Made by a program: the position numbers and the translations under genes
The notes under the pieces: generated by a model
Database searches by the model: none
What the model saw: only the letters and a program-made list of their open reading frames with translations
What the model was told of the DNA's origin: nothing
Shown here: piece after piece, positions 33,046 through 41,997 of the stretch
Layout of the letters: each line of letters starts with the position of its first letter
Numbering within the stretch: the stretch's first letter is position 1
Source: Candidatus Alcyoniella australis
GTDB taxonomy: Bacteria > Lernaellota > Lernaellaia > JAVCCG01 > Alcyoniellaceae
Direction of reading: 5' to 3'
DNA length: 54,560 nt
Assembly: GCA_030765605.1 (NCBI GenBank)
Contig: JAVCCG010000092.1
Location: 1 to 54,560 of the forward strand

Positions 33046-34374
33046 ATGCGTACAGCGATCATTTCCGATCTGCACTTCGGCGATCCCGAGTGCAGCCTGG
33101 TGGGCAATCACAGCATCTACTCCGACCTGGACAAGGCCCTTGGAGCGGACCTGGACTATCTGGTGCTGCTCGGCGACGTGCTGGACTTCTCGATCTCGAG
33201 CTATCAACAGACCTACTCCAAGGCGCACGAATTCTTTGATCGGCTGTGCCAGGATCGGCCGCAACTGAACATCGTCTATATTCCCGGAAACCACGACGCG
33301 GACATCTGGCATCTGCTCGAACACGAGATCAACGTGGTCAAGCCGGTGGCCAAGGGCGAGAATCCGCGCAAGTTTCGCTTCTCGGTGCCCGGCGTGCTCG
33401 ACCTGCGCAGCACGCGTAATGCCTCTCGACCGGCGTTCGTGCTGCCCCACGTCAACCCCAGCCTACCCTTGGACGATCCGGACAAATACAAGTACGGCGA
33501 TGTGTTCCTCAAGGGGCTGGTTGGCAAGTGCAACAAGCTGCTGGTGGCCTTTCCCAACCTCTATCTGGTCACGGACGAGCGCTGCCTGCTGATCACCCAC
33601 GGCCAATACTTCGACGCCTACTGGTCGTTGCTCGGCCAGATCGGCCCCAAGATCGCGCCCCAGGGCAAGGTCGGAGAGGGCCTGCCCACGCCGCTGAGCC
33701 TCTCTGATTTTGTGGCGGTCAATTTTCCGCTCAACCAGCTCGCCTGCTCGGGCATCGGCCAGGCCGAGCCGCTGACCGACGTGGTCCGCTTTGTCCAGCG
33801 CGCGGTCAAGGATCACGACTCCAAGGAGATCGACAAGTACCTCAAATGCGTGGACCGAATCGTATTGGATCCGCAGTTCGGCTTCGCGCCCTATGATCCG
33901 CGGGAATGGGCGACCGATATCGGAATCTGGTACGGCAAGCGCAAGCTCAGAAAAGCCCTTTCGTCATACGGCAACCCTCGTGACGACAATCTGTTCCTTC
34001 AAAATGAAAAAGTGCTCAAGCGCATCGACGATTACTGGCAAATGAGCCTGGGCGAGATCAAGGGATTGGCCGGACCGGACTTCAAGCTTCCCGAGCCGAA
34101 CACGCTGCTGTTTGGCCACACCCACGTGCCGATTCTCTGGGAAAATCGCGAGGAGGTCAGCCTGCCCGGCGGCAGAAAAATAACGGCCGCCAACACCGGC
34201 GGCTGGCTGCGCAAGTGCGATGACAATGAAAATGAATACGTGCCGGCCGCGGTTTTCCTGATCGAGGACAACGGCGCGATCAGCTCAATCCCGGTGGGCC
34301 CCCAACCGGTTCCGGCACCGGAAAAATCCCAGCCCCAACCGCCCGACGACGATGGCGGGCTGATCGTGGACTGA
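33046..34374 (+). CDS. Calcineurin-like metallophosphoesterase, 442 aa
   Basis: Metal-site motifs are in order: IISDLHFGDPE (Asp8, His10), VLLGDVLDFS, YIPGNHDADIW, LLITHGQYFD and LLFGHTHVPI, which are the five blocks of the family. The long middle insert (about 130-350) is family-specific and not recognised. The C-terminal tail is Pro-rich and then acidic (PQPPDDDGG). The ATG at 33046 follows GGCGGAGG by 5 nt. An upstream in-frame start at 32896 would add 50 residues of non-conserved sequence. There is no signal peptide, so it is cytoplasmic. The substrate (nucleotide, lipid or phosphoprotein) is unknown. Confidence 0.85.
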   Translation: MRTAIISDLHFGDPECSLVGNHSIYSDLDKALGADLDYLVLLGDVLDFSISSYQQTYSKAHEFFDRLCQDRPQLNIVYIPGNHDADIWHLLEHEINVVKPVAKGENPRKFRFSVPGVLDLRSTRNASRPAFVLPHVNPSLPLDDPDKYKYGDVFLKGLVGKCNKLLVAFPNLYLVTDERCLLITHGQYFDAYWSLLGQIGPKIAPQGKVGEGLPTPLSLSDFVAVNFPLNQLACSGIGQAEPLTDVVRFVQRAVKDHDSKEIDKYLKCVDRIVLDPQFGFAPYDPREWATDIGIWYGKRKLRKALSSYGNPRDDNLFLQNEKVLKRIDDYWQMSLGEIKGLAGPDFKLPEPNTLLFGHTHVPILWENREEVSLPGGRKITAANTGGWLRKCDDNENEYVPAAVFLIEDNGAISSIPVGPQPVPAPEKSQPQPPDDDGGLIVD

Positions 34375-34409
34375 GGTTTCTTTAATTCCTGAACAATTAA
34401 TAGCCAGGG

Positions 34410-36116
34410 TTAAATAGTGTTATCCGTTAGCGTATTCACCTGCCTGTGAAACGCATTATATGTTCCGTTGCCTGTAACTTTTTTAATACCCTGAAAATCG
34501 TATACCAAATACAGCACCCCGGTTCGGTGATAATTATTACGCTCACTTTCGATTAAAGTACTCTCAGCTTTATCATTATATAGATTATACAACTGTGATC
34601 CAAGGAAGCGCGATCTCCGTAAATTATTACCACAGTCTTGGCATGTATAGGCCTTTTCGAAACAATCTATGGCCTCATCCCTTCTATCTTCACCCAGGCT
34701 TGTAAGCAACTTATCCGTCAGGCCAAGGAAAATGTTTAATCCGGCATAGTAATTAGGGTTTCTCGTTCGCGTATGTATACTCAATGCATTCCTGAAACAT
34801 TCGCCAGCCTGGGTATAGGTTTCTATTTTCTCTTGCGTATCTTTACAATAACGTCCGTTGAAAAAGTATACTTGACCTATGTAATATTGAATTTCCGCGT
34901 AATGGATAGGGCGATCTTTAATTCCGCGAAGGCGATTGATGCTGTTGAGTTTACACAAAAATGCGTTGCCAGGTCTTTTTTTTTCATGGAATAACTGCTG
35001 ATAGTATCTGGCAATAGTATTAAGGCATTCAATTTCCAATCCGTCGATGATTGTTTGATTTGCATCAAAACACTTTGATGCAATTCTGAAATTATTTATT
35101 GCGTTTATAATATGTTTGTTCCAGGCATCCTCGCTAATACTGAGGTTTTCTCTTTCTGCCATCGCCAGCAACATTAAAGCATTGCCGATATCATAACTAA
35201 AGGCTGAATATTGATACCGGTTTCCAGGAGTGATATGCTCCTTAATAATGCCGAAATATTCATTTATAGCTTTTTCACAATATTCAATTTCTCGCCCATA
35301 TGAGAATCTTCCCAATACCAAATAGGTTTTCCCCATGTACCATTGAATTTTTGTGCGCATCTCCTTAGCATGATCATCCTTTGCCTTGGAATAGTATTCT
35401 TGTGCCAACATCAGCTCGTTTTGGGCCATTTGAATATATTGCTGCGTATTCCGATTCTCACCATGATCGATTAGCACCAGGGCCAAACGTATATGAGTCT
35501 TAGCAATTTCATTATCATATTGTTTTTCGCGTTGGTTCTGATATTGTCCAATCAGCTGGCGATAGATCTCTTCGGATTTATTGAAGTTATCATGTGCATC
35601 GCGAATTCTACCCAATTTCCACAGGACTTCACCTCGATATGCCTTGGCCGAAGCCGCCATTTCGAAGTTGTCATGAATCAACAGTTCCTCCGCCTCTTCC
35701 AGGGCAATCATTGCTTTCGCGAGATAGGGTTCCTGTTGTTTTATTGAATTATTAGAATAGGTTGCCGAATCAAGGTGGACCCGACCTACCCAATAATTGA
35801 TTTTACCTTTGGTCTCCCGACTAAATTTCAGCTTGCCTAAATCTGAGGCTATGGATTCGATTTCATCTATTGCCTCAGCACGTACCCCTGTTTTCAATAA
35901 ATTTTCTACTCCTTTGAGCTGTTCCTCGGCGTTTTTATCGTTTACTCTCATCTCATTGTATTCATTAATGCCGATCGTGATAATTAGGCCCATGGCAGAT
36001 AAAAAAAGAGGGATTAGTATGGAAAGAATTATTTTCTTGGTGGCGGATTTCTTGCCGTTGCCCTGGTTTTCGGATTTTTTTGCCTCATCCGCCCGCTTCT
36101 CGCCCTCTTGTGGCAT
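34410..36116 (-). CDS. AT-rich membrane-anchored TPR-like protein
   Basis: A 568-residue protein. A Lys/Glu-rich cytoplasmic start (about 1-27), one membrane helix (ILSILIPLFLSAMGLIIT, about 31-48), then about 500 residues of helical pairs with TPR-like spacing (AKAYRGEVLWKLGRIRDAHD, YYIGQVYFFNGRY). The codons are much more AT-rich than in flanking genes, indicating transfer. Single-pass TPR proteins of this kind occur in accessory regions, but no effector or enzyme domain is visible here. It has its own strong promoter match. It is convergent with the phosphoesterase, 35 bp apart. The function is unknown. Confidence 0.65.
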   Translation of the reverse strand: MPQEGEKRADEAKKSENQGNGKKSATKKIILSILIPLFLSAMGLIITIGINEYNEMRVNDKNAEEQLKGVENLLKTGVRAEAIDEIESIASDLGKLKFSRETKGKINYWVGRVHLDSATYSNNSIKQQEPYLAKAMIALEEAEELLIHDNFEMAASAKAYRGEVLWKLGRIRDAHDNFNKSEEIYRQLIGQYQNQREKQYDNEIAKTHIRLALVLIDHGENRNTQQYIQMAQNELMLAQEYYSKAKDDHAKEMRTKIQWYMGKTYLVLGRFSYGREIEYCEKAINEYFGIIKEHITPGNRYQYSAFSYDIGNALMLLAMAERENLSISEDAWNKHIINAINNFRIASKCFDANQTIIDGLEIECLNTIARYYQQLFHEKKRPGNAFLCKLNSINRLRGIKDRPIHYAEIQYYIGQVYFFNGRYCKDTQEKIETYTQAGECFRNALSIHTRTRNPNYYAGLNIFLGLTDKLLTSLGEDRRDEAIDCFEKAYTCQDCGNNLRRSRFLGSQLYNLYNDKAESTLIESERNNYHRTGVLYLVYDFQGIKKVTGNGTYNAFHRQVNTLTDNTI

Positions 36117-36156
36117 GGCGTCGCCCCGTATTCAGATTTAACTGATAGATAGGACG

Positions 36157-36185
36157 AGAATACACCGGCAGTGTATCTATATCAA
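36157..36185 (-). promoter_or_regulatory. Sigma-70-like promoter of the AT-rich TPR gene
   Basis: On the minus strand, TTGATA (36180-36185), 17 bp, TATTCT (36157-36162), each one mismatch from consensus, 40 bp before the ATG. Confidence 0.5.
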
Positions 36186-36211
36186 TCTATTATTTATAGT
36201 CATGCCGTTTT

Positions 36212-38164
36212 TTATTGAGCCTTTTGCTTGCGCAAATAGTTCAGCAGTCCGCCGTCGAGCAGCATCTGGACCTGGCGGGTCGAGAGGCTGTGTTCGAGGG
36301 TCAGGCTCAGGCGCTGGCTGGCATTGCGCGCGGAGATGCTGCTCCCCGCCTTGAGCTGGTCGCGCAGATCGCTGATCTCGATCCGGTCGCCGGACTCGAT
36401 CCGCCCGTGGTCCTCAGGGTTGGTAAAGGTCAGGGGCAGCACGCCGAAGTTGACCAAATTCTGCCAGTGGATGCGCGCGAACGAGCGCGCGATCACCGCG
36501 GCCACGCCCAAATAGCGCACAGTCAGCGCCGCGTGCTCGCGGCTGGAGCCCTGGCCGTAGTTCAGTCCGCCGACGATCAGACCCGATCCGGCCTTCTTCA
36601 TCCGCTCGGCGAACGTGTGGTCGACCTTGGAGAAGGTGTACTCGCTGATCGCAGGCAGATTGGAGCGCAGGGGCAGCACCAGGTTGCCCGCGGGGATGAT
36701 CTGGTCGGTGGTCACGTCGTCGCCGAGCTTGAGCATCACTGCCGCGTCGATCAGCTCGGGCAGCTGTGCAAATTGCGGCAGATCGACGATGTTCGGCCCC
36801 TTGACCACCTGCACGCTCGTGCCCTCGGCCGGGGGCTCGATCAGTTGTGCGCTGGGCAGCAGCTCGCGCTTGGGCAGTTTGACGCGGGGCATCTCGCCCA
36901 GCTCGCGCGGGTCGCGGATCTCGCCGGCCAATGCCGCGGCCAACGCGGTCTGCGGGCTGCATAGGTAGACGCTGTCGTCGACCGTGCCCGAGCGCCCTGC
37001 GAAGTTTCGCGGGAAGGTGCGCAGCGAGACAGTTCCGCTGGCCGGGGCCTGGCCCATGCCGATGCAGCCCAGACAGCCGCACTGGTGCAGACGCGCACCC
37101 GCTGCCACCAGCTTGGCCAGCGCACCGAGCTCGGCCAAATTGAGCTCGACCTGACGGCTGCCGGGATTGATCTCGAGGCTGACCTCGGGGTGGCCGTGCT
37201 TGCCATTGAGCACTTCTGCGGCGAGCAGCATCTCGGCCAGGCCGGAGTTGGCGCAGGAGCCGATCAGCACCTGATGGACCTTGGTCCCCGCGGCCTGGCG
37301 TACGGTTACTACCTTGTCGGGCATCGAGGGCATGGCGATCAGCGGCTCAAGCTGCGCAAGGTCGATCTCGTCGTGCTGGTCGTACTGCGCGCCAAGGTCC
37401 GCGGCCAGGGCCGTCCAGGCATCCTCGCGCCCCTGACGGCGCAGGAATTCACGCGTGCGCTCGTCCGAGGGCCAGACCGTGGAGGTCGCGCCGAGTTCAG
37501 CGCCCATGTTGGCAATCACCGCGCGATCAGGCACGGAAAGCGCGGCCACGCCCGGTCCGTAATACTCGATGACCTTGCCCACGCCGCCCTTGACCGAGTG
37601 ACGGCGCAACATCTCGAGAATCACGTCCTTGGCCGAGACCCACGGCAGCAGCTCGCCTGTAAGCTTTACGCCGAAAACCTGCGGCGCCTTGAGATGGAAC
37701 GGCTCGCCGGCCATGGCCAGTGCGACTTCCAGGCCGCCGGCGCCGATCGCCAGCATGCCCAGGCCGCCGCCCGTGGGCGTATGGCTGTCCGAGCCGAGCA
37801 TGGTCTTGCCCGGCGCGCCGAAGCGCTCGAGGTGCACCTGATGGCACACGCCGTTGCCCGGCCGTGAGAACCACACGCCGTAACGCGCGGCGGAGCTTTG
37901 CAAAAAGCGATGGTCGTCGGCATTGCGAAAGTCGGTCTGGAGCAAATTATGATCCACGTACGAGACCGAGAGCTCGGTGCGCACGCGGTCCAGCCCGAGC
38001 TGCGCGAACTCGAGGTAGACCATCGTGCCGGTGGCGTCCTGGGTCAGGGTATGGTCGATGCGGATGCCGATCTCGGCTCCGGGCTCGAGCTCGCCGGACA
38101 CCAGGTGCGCCCGCAGCAGCTTATGGGTCAACGTGCTTTTGCCGACAGATTCGCTCTGGCTCAC
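36212..38164 (-). CDS. acnA: Aconitate hydratase
   Basis: A 650-residue iron-sulfur enzyme interconverting citrate and isocitrate in the TCA cycle, of the short form common in Deltaproteobacteria and thermophiles. LGSDSHTPTGGGLGML is the substrate-loop region. IGSCANSGLAE supplies the first cluster Cys, and CLGCIGMGQAPA the other two (CxxC). The C-terminal swivel domain has YGQGSSREHAAL and the ARSFARIHWQNLVNFGVLPL signature. The GTG at 38164 is chosen because AAGGAGTGA lies 7 nt upstream; the ATG at 38191 has no ribosome binding site and lies ahead of it. It is probably monocistronic. Confidence 0.95.
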   Translation of the reverse strand: MSQSESVGKSTLTHKLLRAHLVSGELEPGAEIGIRIDHTLTQDATGTMVYLEFAQLGLDRVRTELSVSYVDHNLLQTDFRNADDHRFLQSSAARYGVWFSRPGNGVCHQVHLERFGAPGKTMLGSDSHTPTGGGLGMLAIGAGGLEVALAMAGEPFHLKAPQVFGVKLTGELLPWVSAKDVILEMLRRHSVKGGVGKVIEYYGPGVAALSVPDRAVIANMGAELGATSTVWPSDERTREFLRRQGREDAWTALAADLGAQYDQHDEIDLAQLEPLIAMPSMPDKVVTVRQAAGTKVHQVLIGSCANSGLAEMLLAAEVLNGKHGHPEVSLEINPGSRQVELNLAELGALAKLVAAGARLHQCGCLGCIGMGQAPASGTVSLRTFPRNFAGRSGTVDDSVYLCSPQTALAAALAGEIRDPRELGEMPRVKLPKRELLPSAQLIEPPAEGTSVQVVKGPNIVDLPQFAQLPELIDAAVMLKLGDDVTTDQIIPAGNLVLPLRSNLPAISEYTFSKVDHTFAERMKKAGSGLIVGGLNYGQGSSREHAALTVRYLGVAAVIARSFARIHWQNLVNFGVLPLTFTNPEDHGRIESGDRIEISDLRDQLKAGSSISARNASQRLSLTLEHSLSTRQVQMLLDGGLLNYLRKQKAQ

Positions 38165-38334
38165 TGAATCACTCCTTACGCATTGCGTCATAATACTTGC
38201 CTGAGGTTATCCGAGGGCATCGGCACTGTCCAGCGGCCGCCCTTGACGTCTGGGACACAATCGGCTTCTTAATGTATGGTTGATAATCTTCGTAATTGGG
38301 TACGCGAATCGTCGTTTGAACCAGGGGACTAACC

Positions 38335-40890
38335 ATGCGCGTGATTTACGACTTTCGCGTTGAACCGGCTCTGCCCGAGAGGCTCGAGCCGCTCAAGCGG
38401 CTGGCATACAACCTCTACTGGAGCTGGCACGCGGACGTGGTTGACCTGTTCCGCCGGATCGACGGCGATCTGTGGGAGAGCACCGGCCACAACCCGGTGC
38501 TGCTGCTGGGCAGCGTTGATCAGCGGCGGCTCGAGGAGTTGTCCACAGACGCGGCGTTTGTCGAGTCGATGGACGAGGTGCTCAGCGACTTCGATAAGTA
38601 CATGCAGGAGCAGACCTGGTTCCAGCGCGACGTCGAGCTCACGAGCAGCCCGGTGATCGCCTACTTCTCGATGGAGTACGGCATTACCGAGTGCCTGCCG
38701 ATGTACGGCGGCGGCCTGGGCGTACTGGCCGGCGACCACCTCAAATCCTCGTCCGATCTGGGCCTGCCGCTGGTGGGCATCGGCCTGCTCTACCAGCAGG
38801 GCTACTTCATGCAGTACCTCAACGCCGATGGCTGGCAGCAGGAAAGCTACCCGGTGATGGACCCGTTCAACCTGCCGATCATGCCCGCCGAGGATCAGGA
38901 CGGCAAGCAGCTGACCATCGAGCTGTCCCTGCCCGGCCGACCGCTGAAAGTCCGCATCTGGAAAGTCCTGGTCGGCAGGATCGACCTCTATCTGCTGGAT
39001 TCCAACGTCGAAGAAAACCTGCCGGCCGACCGCGCGATCACAGCCAAGCTCTACGGCGGCGACCAGGAGCTGCGCATCCAGCAGGAGATCGTGCTGGGCA
39101 TCGGCGGGCTGCGCGCGCTGCACGAGATGGGGATCATGCCCGCGGTCTGTCACATGAACGAGGGACACGCGGCGTTCATGGCGCTGGAGCGCATCCGACT
39201 GCTGATGCGCGACACCGGCCTGAGCTTCGAGGTCGCCCAGGTGGCGGTCGAGGGCGGCAACGTCTTCACCTCGCACACGCCGGTGCCCGCGGGCTTCGAC
39301 GTGTTCCCCGAGGGGCTGCTGCACAAGTACTTCGGCGACTACGTACGCGACGTGGGAATGAGCCTGGACGAGCTGCTGGCGCTGGGCAAGGACGTGGACG
39401 AGCGCGGCGCGGCGCGCTTCAACATGGCGGTGATGGCCGCCAACAACGCGGCCTACCTCAACGGCGTGAGCAAACTGCACGCCAAGGTCACGCGCGAGAT
39501 GGCAAAGCCGCTGTACCCCCACGTGCCCATCGAAGAGATCCCGGTGATAGCGATTACCAACGGCGTACACGTCCCCTCCTGGATCTCCAAGGACATGGCG
39601 CGGCTGTTCGACCAGTATCTGAGCTCGGGCTGGCACCGCGACACGGCCAACCCCAAGATCTGGGAGTCGATCGACAAGATCCCCGACGCCGAGCTGTGGC
39701 GGGTCCACGAGCTGCGGCGCGAACGGTTGATCGAATTCGTACGGCGCAGCGCACGCGAGCAGCTCGAACGCCAGGGGGCCAGCGAAGAAGATCTGGCTCA
39801 GGTCGAAACCCTGCTCGATCCCGGCGTGCTGACCATCGGCTTTGCCAGGCGCTTCGCCACCTACAAGCGCGCCGACCTGTTCCTGGCCGACCAGGCGCGA
39901 ATGCGCGCGATCCTCAGCAACACGGATATGCCGGTGCAGTTCCTGATCGCGGGCAAGGCTCACCCGCGCGACGAGGCGGGCAAGCAGCTGATCAAGAACA
40001 TCGTGCACTACGCGCGCGAGGAGGGGCTGCACGATCGGATCGTGTTCATCGAGAACTACAACATCGCCGTGGCGCGCTACATGGTCCAGGGCGTGGACGT
40101 CTGGCTGAACACACCGCGGCGGCCGATGGAGGCCAGCGGCACCAGCGGGATGAAGGTGCTGCCCAACGGCGGGCTCAACCTCTCGGTGCTCGACGGCTGG
40201 TGGGACGAGGCCTACGACAGCAACGTGGGCTGGGCCATCGGCTCGGGCGAGGTCTACGAGGACCCGGCCTACCAGGACCGCGTGGAATCGAACACGCTCT
40301 ACGACATCCTCGAAAAGAAGGTCGTACCGCTGTTCTACGAGCGCGGCCGCGACGGCTTGCCCAAGCTGTGGATCAAGCGGATGAAGCAGTCGATGCGCCA
40401 GCTGATCCCGTTTTTCAACACCTACCGGATGGTGATGGAGTACGCCGAGAACTGCTACCTGCTCGCCGAGACCCACCGCCGCCGGCTGGCCGAGAACGAC
40501 TTTCTCGCCGCGCGCGAGCTGGCGCAGTGGAAACGCTTTGTGCGCGAGCAGTGGGGCACGGTTAAAATCGAGCAAGTGGAGTTCGACCCTAATGCCGTGC
40601 ATCAGATCGGCGAGTACATCCCGGTGAAGGCGCGGGTCCGGCTCGGCGCGATCAAACCCGACAACGTGCGGGTCGAGATGTACGTCGGTCCGATGGACCA
40701 CCAGGGCCGGATCTTCAATGGCCAGGCCGTACGGCTCAAACAGCACGAGGATCTGGGCGAGGGCCTGCACCTGTTCCGCGATCAGTACCGTTGCGCAGCC
40801 AGCGGCAGACACGGGCTGGGCGTGCGCGTGGTTCCGTTCCACGAGAACCTTGCACATCGCTACGCCATGGCGCTGATCGAGTGGGCCTAA
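38335..40890 (+). CDS. glgP: Alpha-glucan (glycogen/maltodextrin) phosphorylase, GT35
   Basis: An 851-residue PLP-dependent phosphorylase releasing glucose-1-phosphate from glycogen or maltodextrin. The N-terminal DUF3417-type segment (LAYNLYWSWHADVVDLF) marks the GlgP-2 type. The substrate site has MEYGITECLPMYGGGLGVL. ATYKRADLF and the PLP-lysine motif EASGTSGMKVLPNGGLN (Lys607) are intact, followed by NLSVLDGWWDEAY. The stop and the next start share TAATG, so it is coupled to two nitroreductase genes. The C-terminal about 100 residues form an extra beta domain (VEMYVGPMDHQG) typical of this subgroup. Confidence 0.95.
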   Translation: MRVIYDFRVEPALPERLEPLKRLAYNLYWSWHADVVDLFRRIDGDLWESTGHNPVLLLGSVDQRRLEELSTDAAFVESMDEVLSDFDKYMQEQTWFQRDVELTSSPVIAYFSMEYGITECLPMYGGGLGVLAGDHLKSSSDLGLPLVGIGLLYQQGYFMQYLNADGWQQESYPVMDPFNLPIMPAEDQDGKQLTIELSLPGRPLKVRIWKVLVGRIDLYLLDSNVEENLPADRAITAKLYGGDQELRIQQEIVLGIGGLRALHEMGIMPAVCHMNEGHAAFMALERIRLLMRDTGLSFEVAQVAVEGGNVFTSHTPVPAGFDVFPEGLLHKYFGDYVRDVGMSLDELLALGKDVDERGAARFNMAVMAANNAAYLNGVSKLHAKVTREMAKPLYPHVPIEEIPVIAITNGVHVPSWISKDMARLFDQYLSSGWHRDTANPKIWESIDKIPDAELWRVHELRRERLIEFVRRSAREQLERQGASEEDLAQVETLLDPGVLTIGFARRFATYKRADLFLADQARMRAILSNTDMPVQFLIAGKAHPRDEAGKQLIKNIVHYAREEGLHDRIVFIENYNIAVARYMVQGVDVWLNTPRRPMEASGTSGMKVLPNGGLNLSVLDGWWDEAYDSNVGWAIGSGEVYEDPAYQDRVESNTLYDILEKKVVPLFYERGRDGLPKLWIKRMKQSMRQLIPFFNTYRMVMEYAENCYLLAETHRRRLAENDFLAARELAQWKRFVREQWGTVKIEQVEFDPNAVHQIGEYIPVKARVRLGAIKPDNVRVEMYVGPMDHQGRIFNGQAVRLKQHEDLGEGLHLFRDQYRCAASGRHGLGVRVVPFHENLAHRYAMALIEWA

Positions 40891-41483
40891 TGAGCGACAA
40901 GCAGACAACCCCGGCTTTCGAGCACATTGTTGAAGTCCGGCGCAGTTTCCGTAAGTACTCCAAACAGCCGATCGATCCGCAGCACTGGGAGCTGCTCGAA
41001 CAGGTCGTCTGCCAAGCTTGCCGCTCGCTGCATCTGAACTCGGTGAGCTTCGTGTTCGCACGCGACCCGCAGAAACTGGGGAGCTTTCGGCGCGCGGCCT
41101 TCTCCGGGCTGATGGGCAAGGTCAATCCTTGGCTGCTGACCTGCGCCGCGCCGGGCTACGTGGTGGTGGCCGGCGACGCGACCCACGTCGGACCGGACCC
41201 GGACAATCCGCTGTACCTGGCCCAGGCCGCCCTGGCAATGGAGGCGCTGGTGCTGCAGGCCACAGAGCTGGGTCTGGCCACCTGCTGGCTCGGCGGATTC
41301 GGCGAGCGCGGACTCTCGCGCCTGCTCGATCTGCCCGAAAGCAAACGGCTGGTGGCGGTCACCCCCATCGGCTATCCGCCGCCGCGCGGTCCCTCGCTGA
41401 CCTGGGACTACTTGGCGCACAGCGTCGTTTCCAAACGTCGCCTGGCGCTGGAAAAGATCCTGCACCTGAGCGATCGGGGTTGA
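40890..41483 (+). CDS. Nitroreductase-family protein, 197 aa
   Basis: An FMN-dependent nitroreductase-fold oxidoreductase: VEVRRSFRKYSKQPI (FMN phosphate arginines), LTCAAPGYVVVAGD, AALAMEALVLQATELGLATCWLGGF (dimer helix and FMN loop) and a C-terminal VTPIGYPPP strand. The physiological substrate is unknown. The ATG at 40890 overlaps the phosphorylase stop (TAATG), so translation is coupled. The next nitroreductase starts 2 bp after its stop, suggesting that the two form a heterodimer or act as a pair (inference). Confidence 0.85.
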   Translation: MSDKQTTPAFEHIVEVRRSFRKYSKQPIDPQHWELLEQVVCQACRSLHLNSVSFVFARDPQKLGSFRRAAFSGLMGKVNPWLLTCAAPGYVVVAGDATHVGPDPDNPLYLAQAALAMEALVLQATELGLATCWLGGFGERGLSRLLDLPESKRLVAVTPIGYPPPRGPSLTWDYLAHSVVSKRRLALEKILHLSDRG

Positions 41484-41485
41484 AC

Positions 41486-41995
41486 ATGGAAACGGTGATC
41501 CTCGACCTGCTGCGCGATTGCCGCCCGGCGAGCGAGCTGGGACGGATCGAGCTGGGCGATAGCGAACTGCGGCAGATCGTCGAGAGCGCGCGACTGGCCC
41601 CCTCGGCCAACAACGTGCAGCCCTGGCGCTTTAACGCGTTTCGCGATCCATTGCTCATCGCCGAAGCGGCGCGGGCCGTGGGCCTCGAAGGGCTGGCCGA
41701 CGCCGGCGCGCTGATCGCGACACAGGCACGCGAGGGCCTGATCCGCAACCGCTGGAAGCAGCAGCCGTTCGCCATGATCGACGTACCGATCGCCTGCCTA
41801 CATATTTTGCTGGCTGCGACCCAGCGCAACCTGGGCACGCGTTTGGTGTTGGATTTTGATAAGCCGCAGGTAAAAAAATTGCTGAGCCTGGATAAACAGC
41901 CGCTGCTGGCGCTGATCTTCATCGGCCGCCCCCTGGCGCTGCTCGATGAGGCGCAGGTCGATTGCGACCGCGTACTGCACGTGGAGAGCTTCTGA
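41486..41995 (+). CDS. Nitroreductase-family protein, short form, 169 aa
   Basis: A short nitroreductase-fold protein: ELRQIVESARLAPSANNVQPWRFN is the FMN-loop signature, followed by PIACLHILLAATQRNLGTRLVL. The C-terminal half is shorter than usual, and the C-terminal FMN or dimer elements are weak, so it may need a partner such as the adjacent protein at 40890. The ATG at 41486 follows the preceding stop by 2 bp. Its own stop is 2 bp before the next ATG. Confidence 0.8.
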   Translation: METVILDLLRDCRPASELGRIELGDSELRQIVESARLAPSANNVQPWRFNAFRDPLLIAEAARAVGLEGLADAGALIATQAREGLIRNRWKQQPFAMIDVPIACLHILLAATQRNLGTRLVLDFDKPQVKKLLSLDKQPLLALIFIGRPLALLDEAQVDCDRVLHVESF

Positions 41996-41997
41996 GC

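Noticed and set aside
38329-41061. 910-aa open frame on the minus strand
   Set aside because: It lies opposite the glgP and nitroreductase genes, whose motifs are unmistakable. Its translation is His/Arg/Gln/Val-rich, a typical antisense shadow of GC-rich codons.
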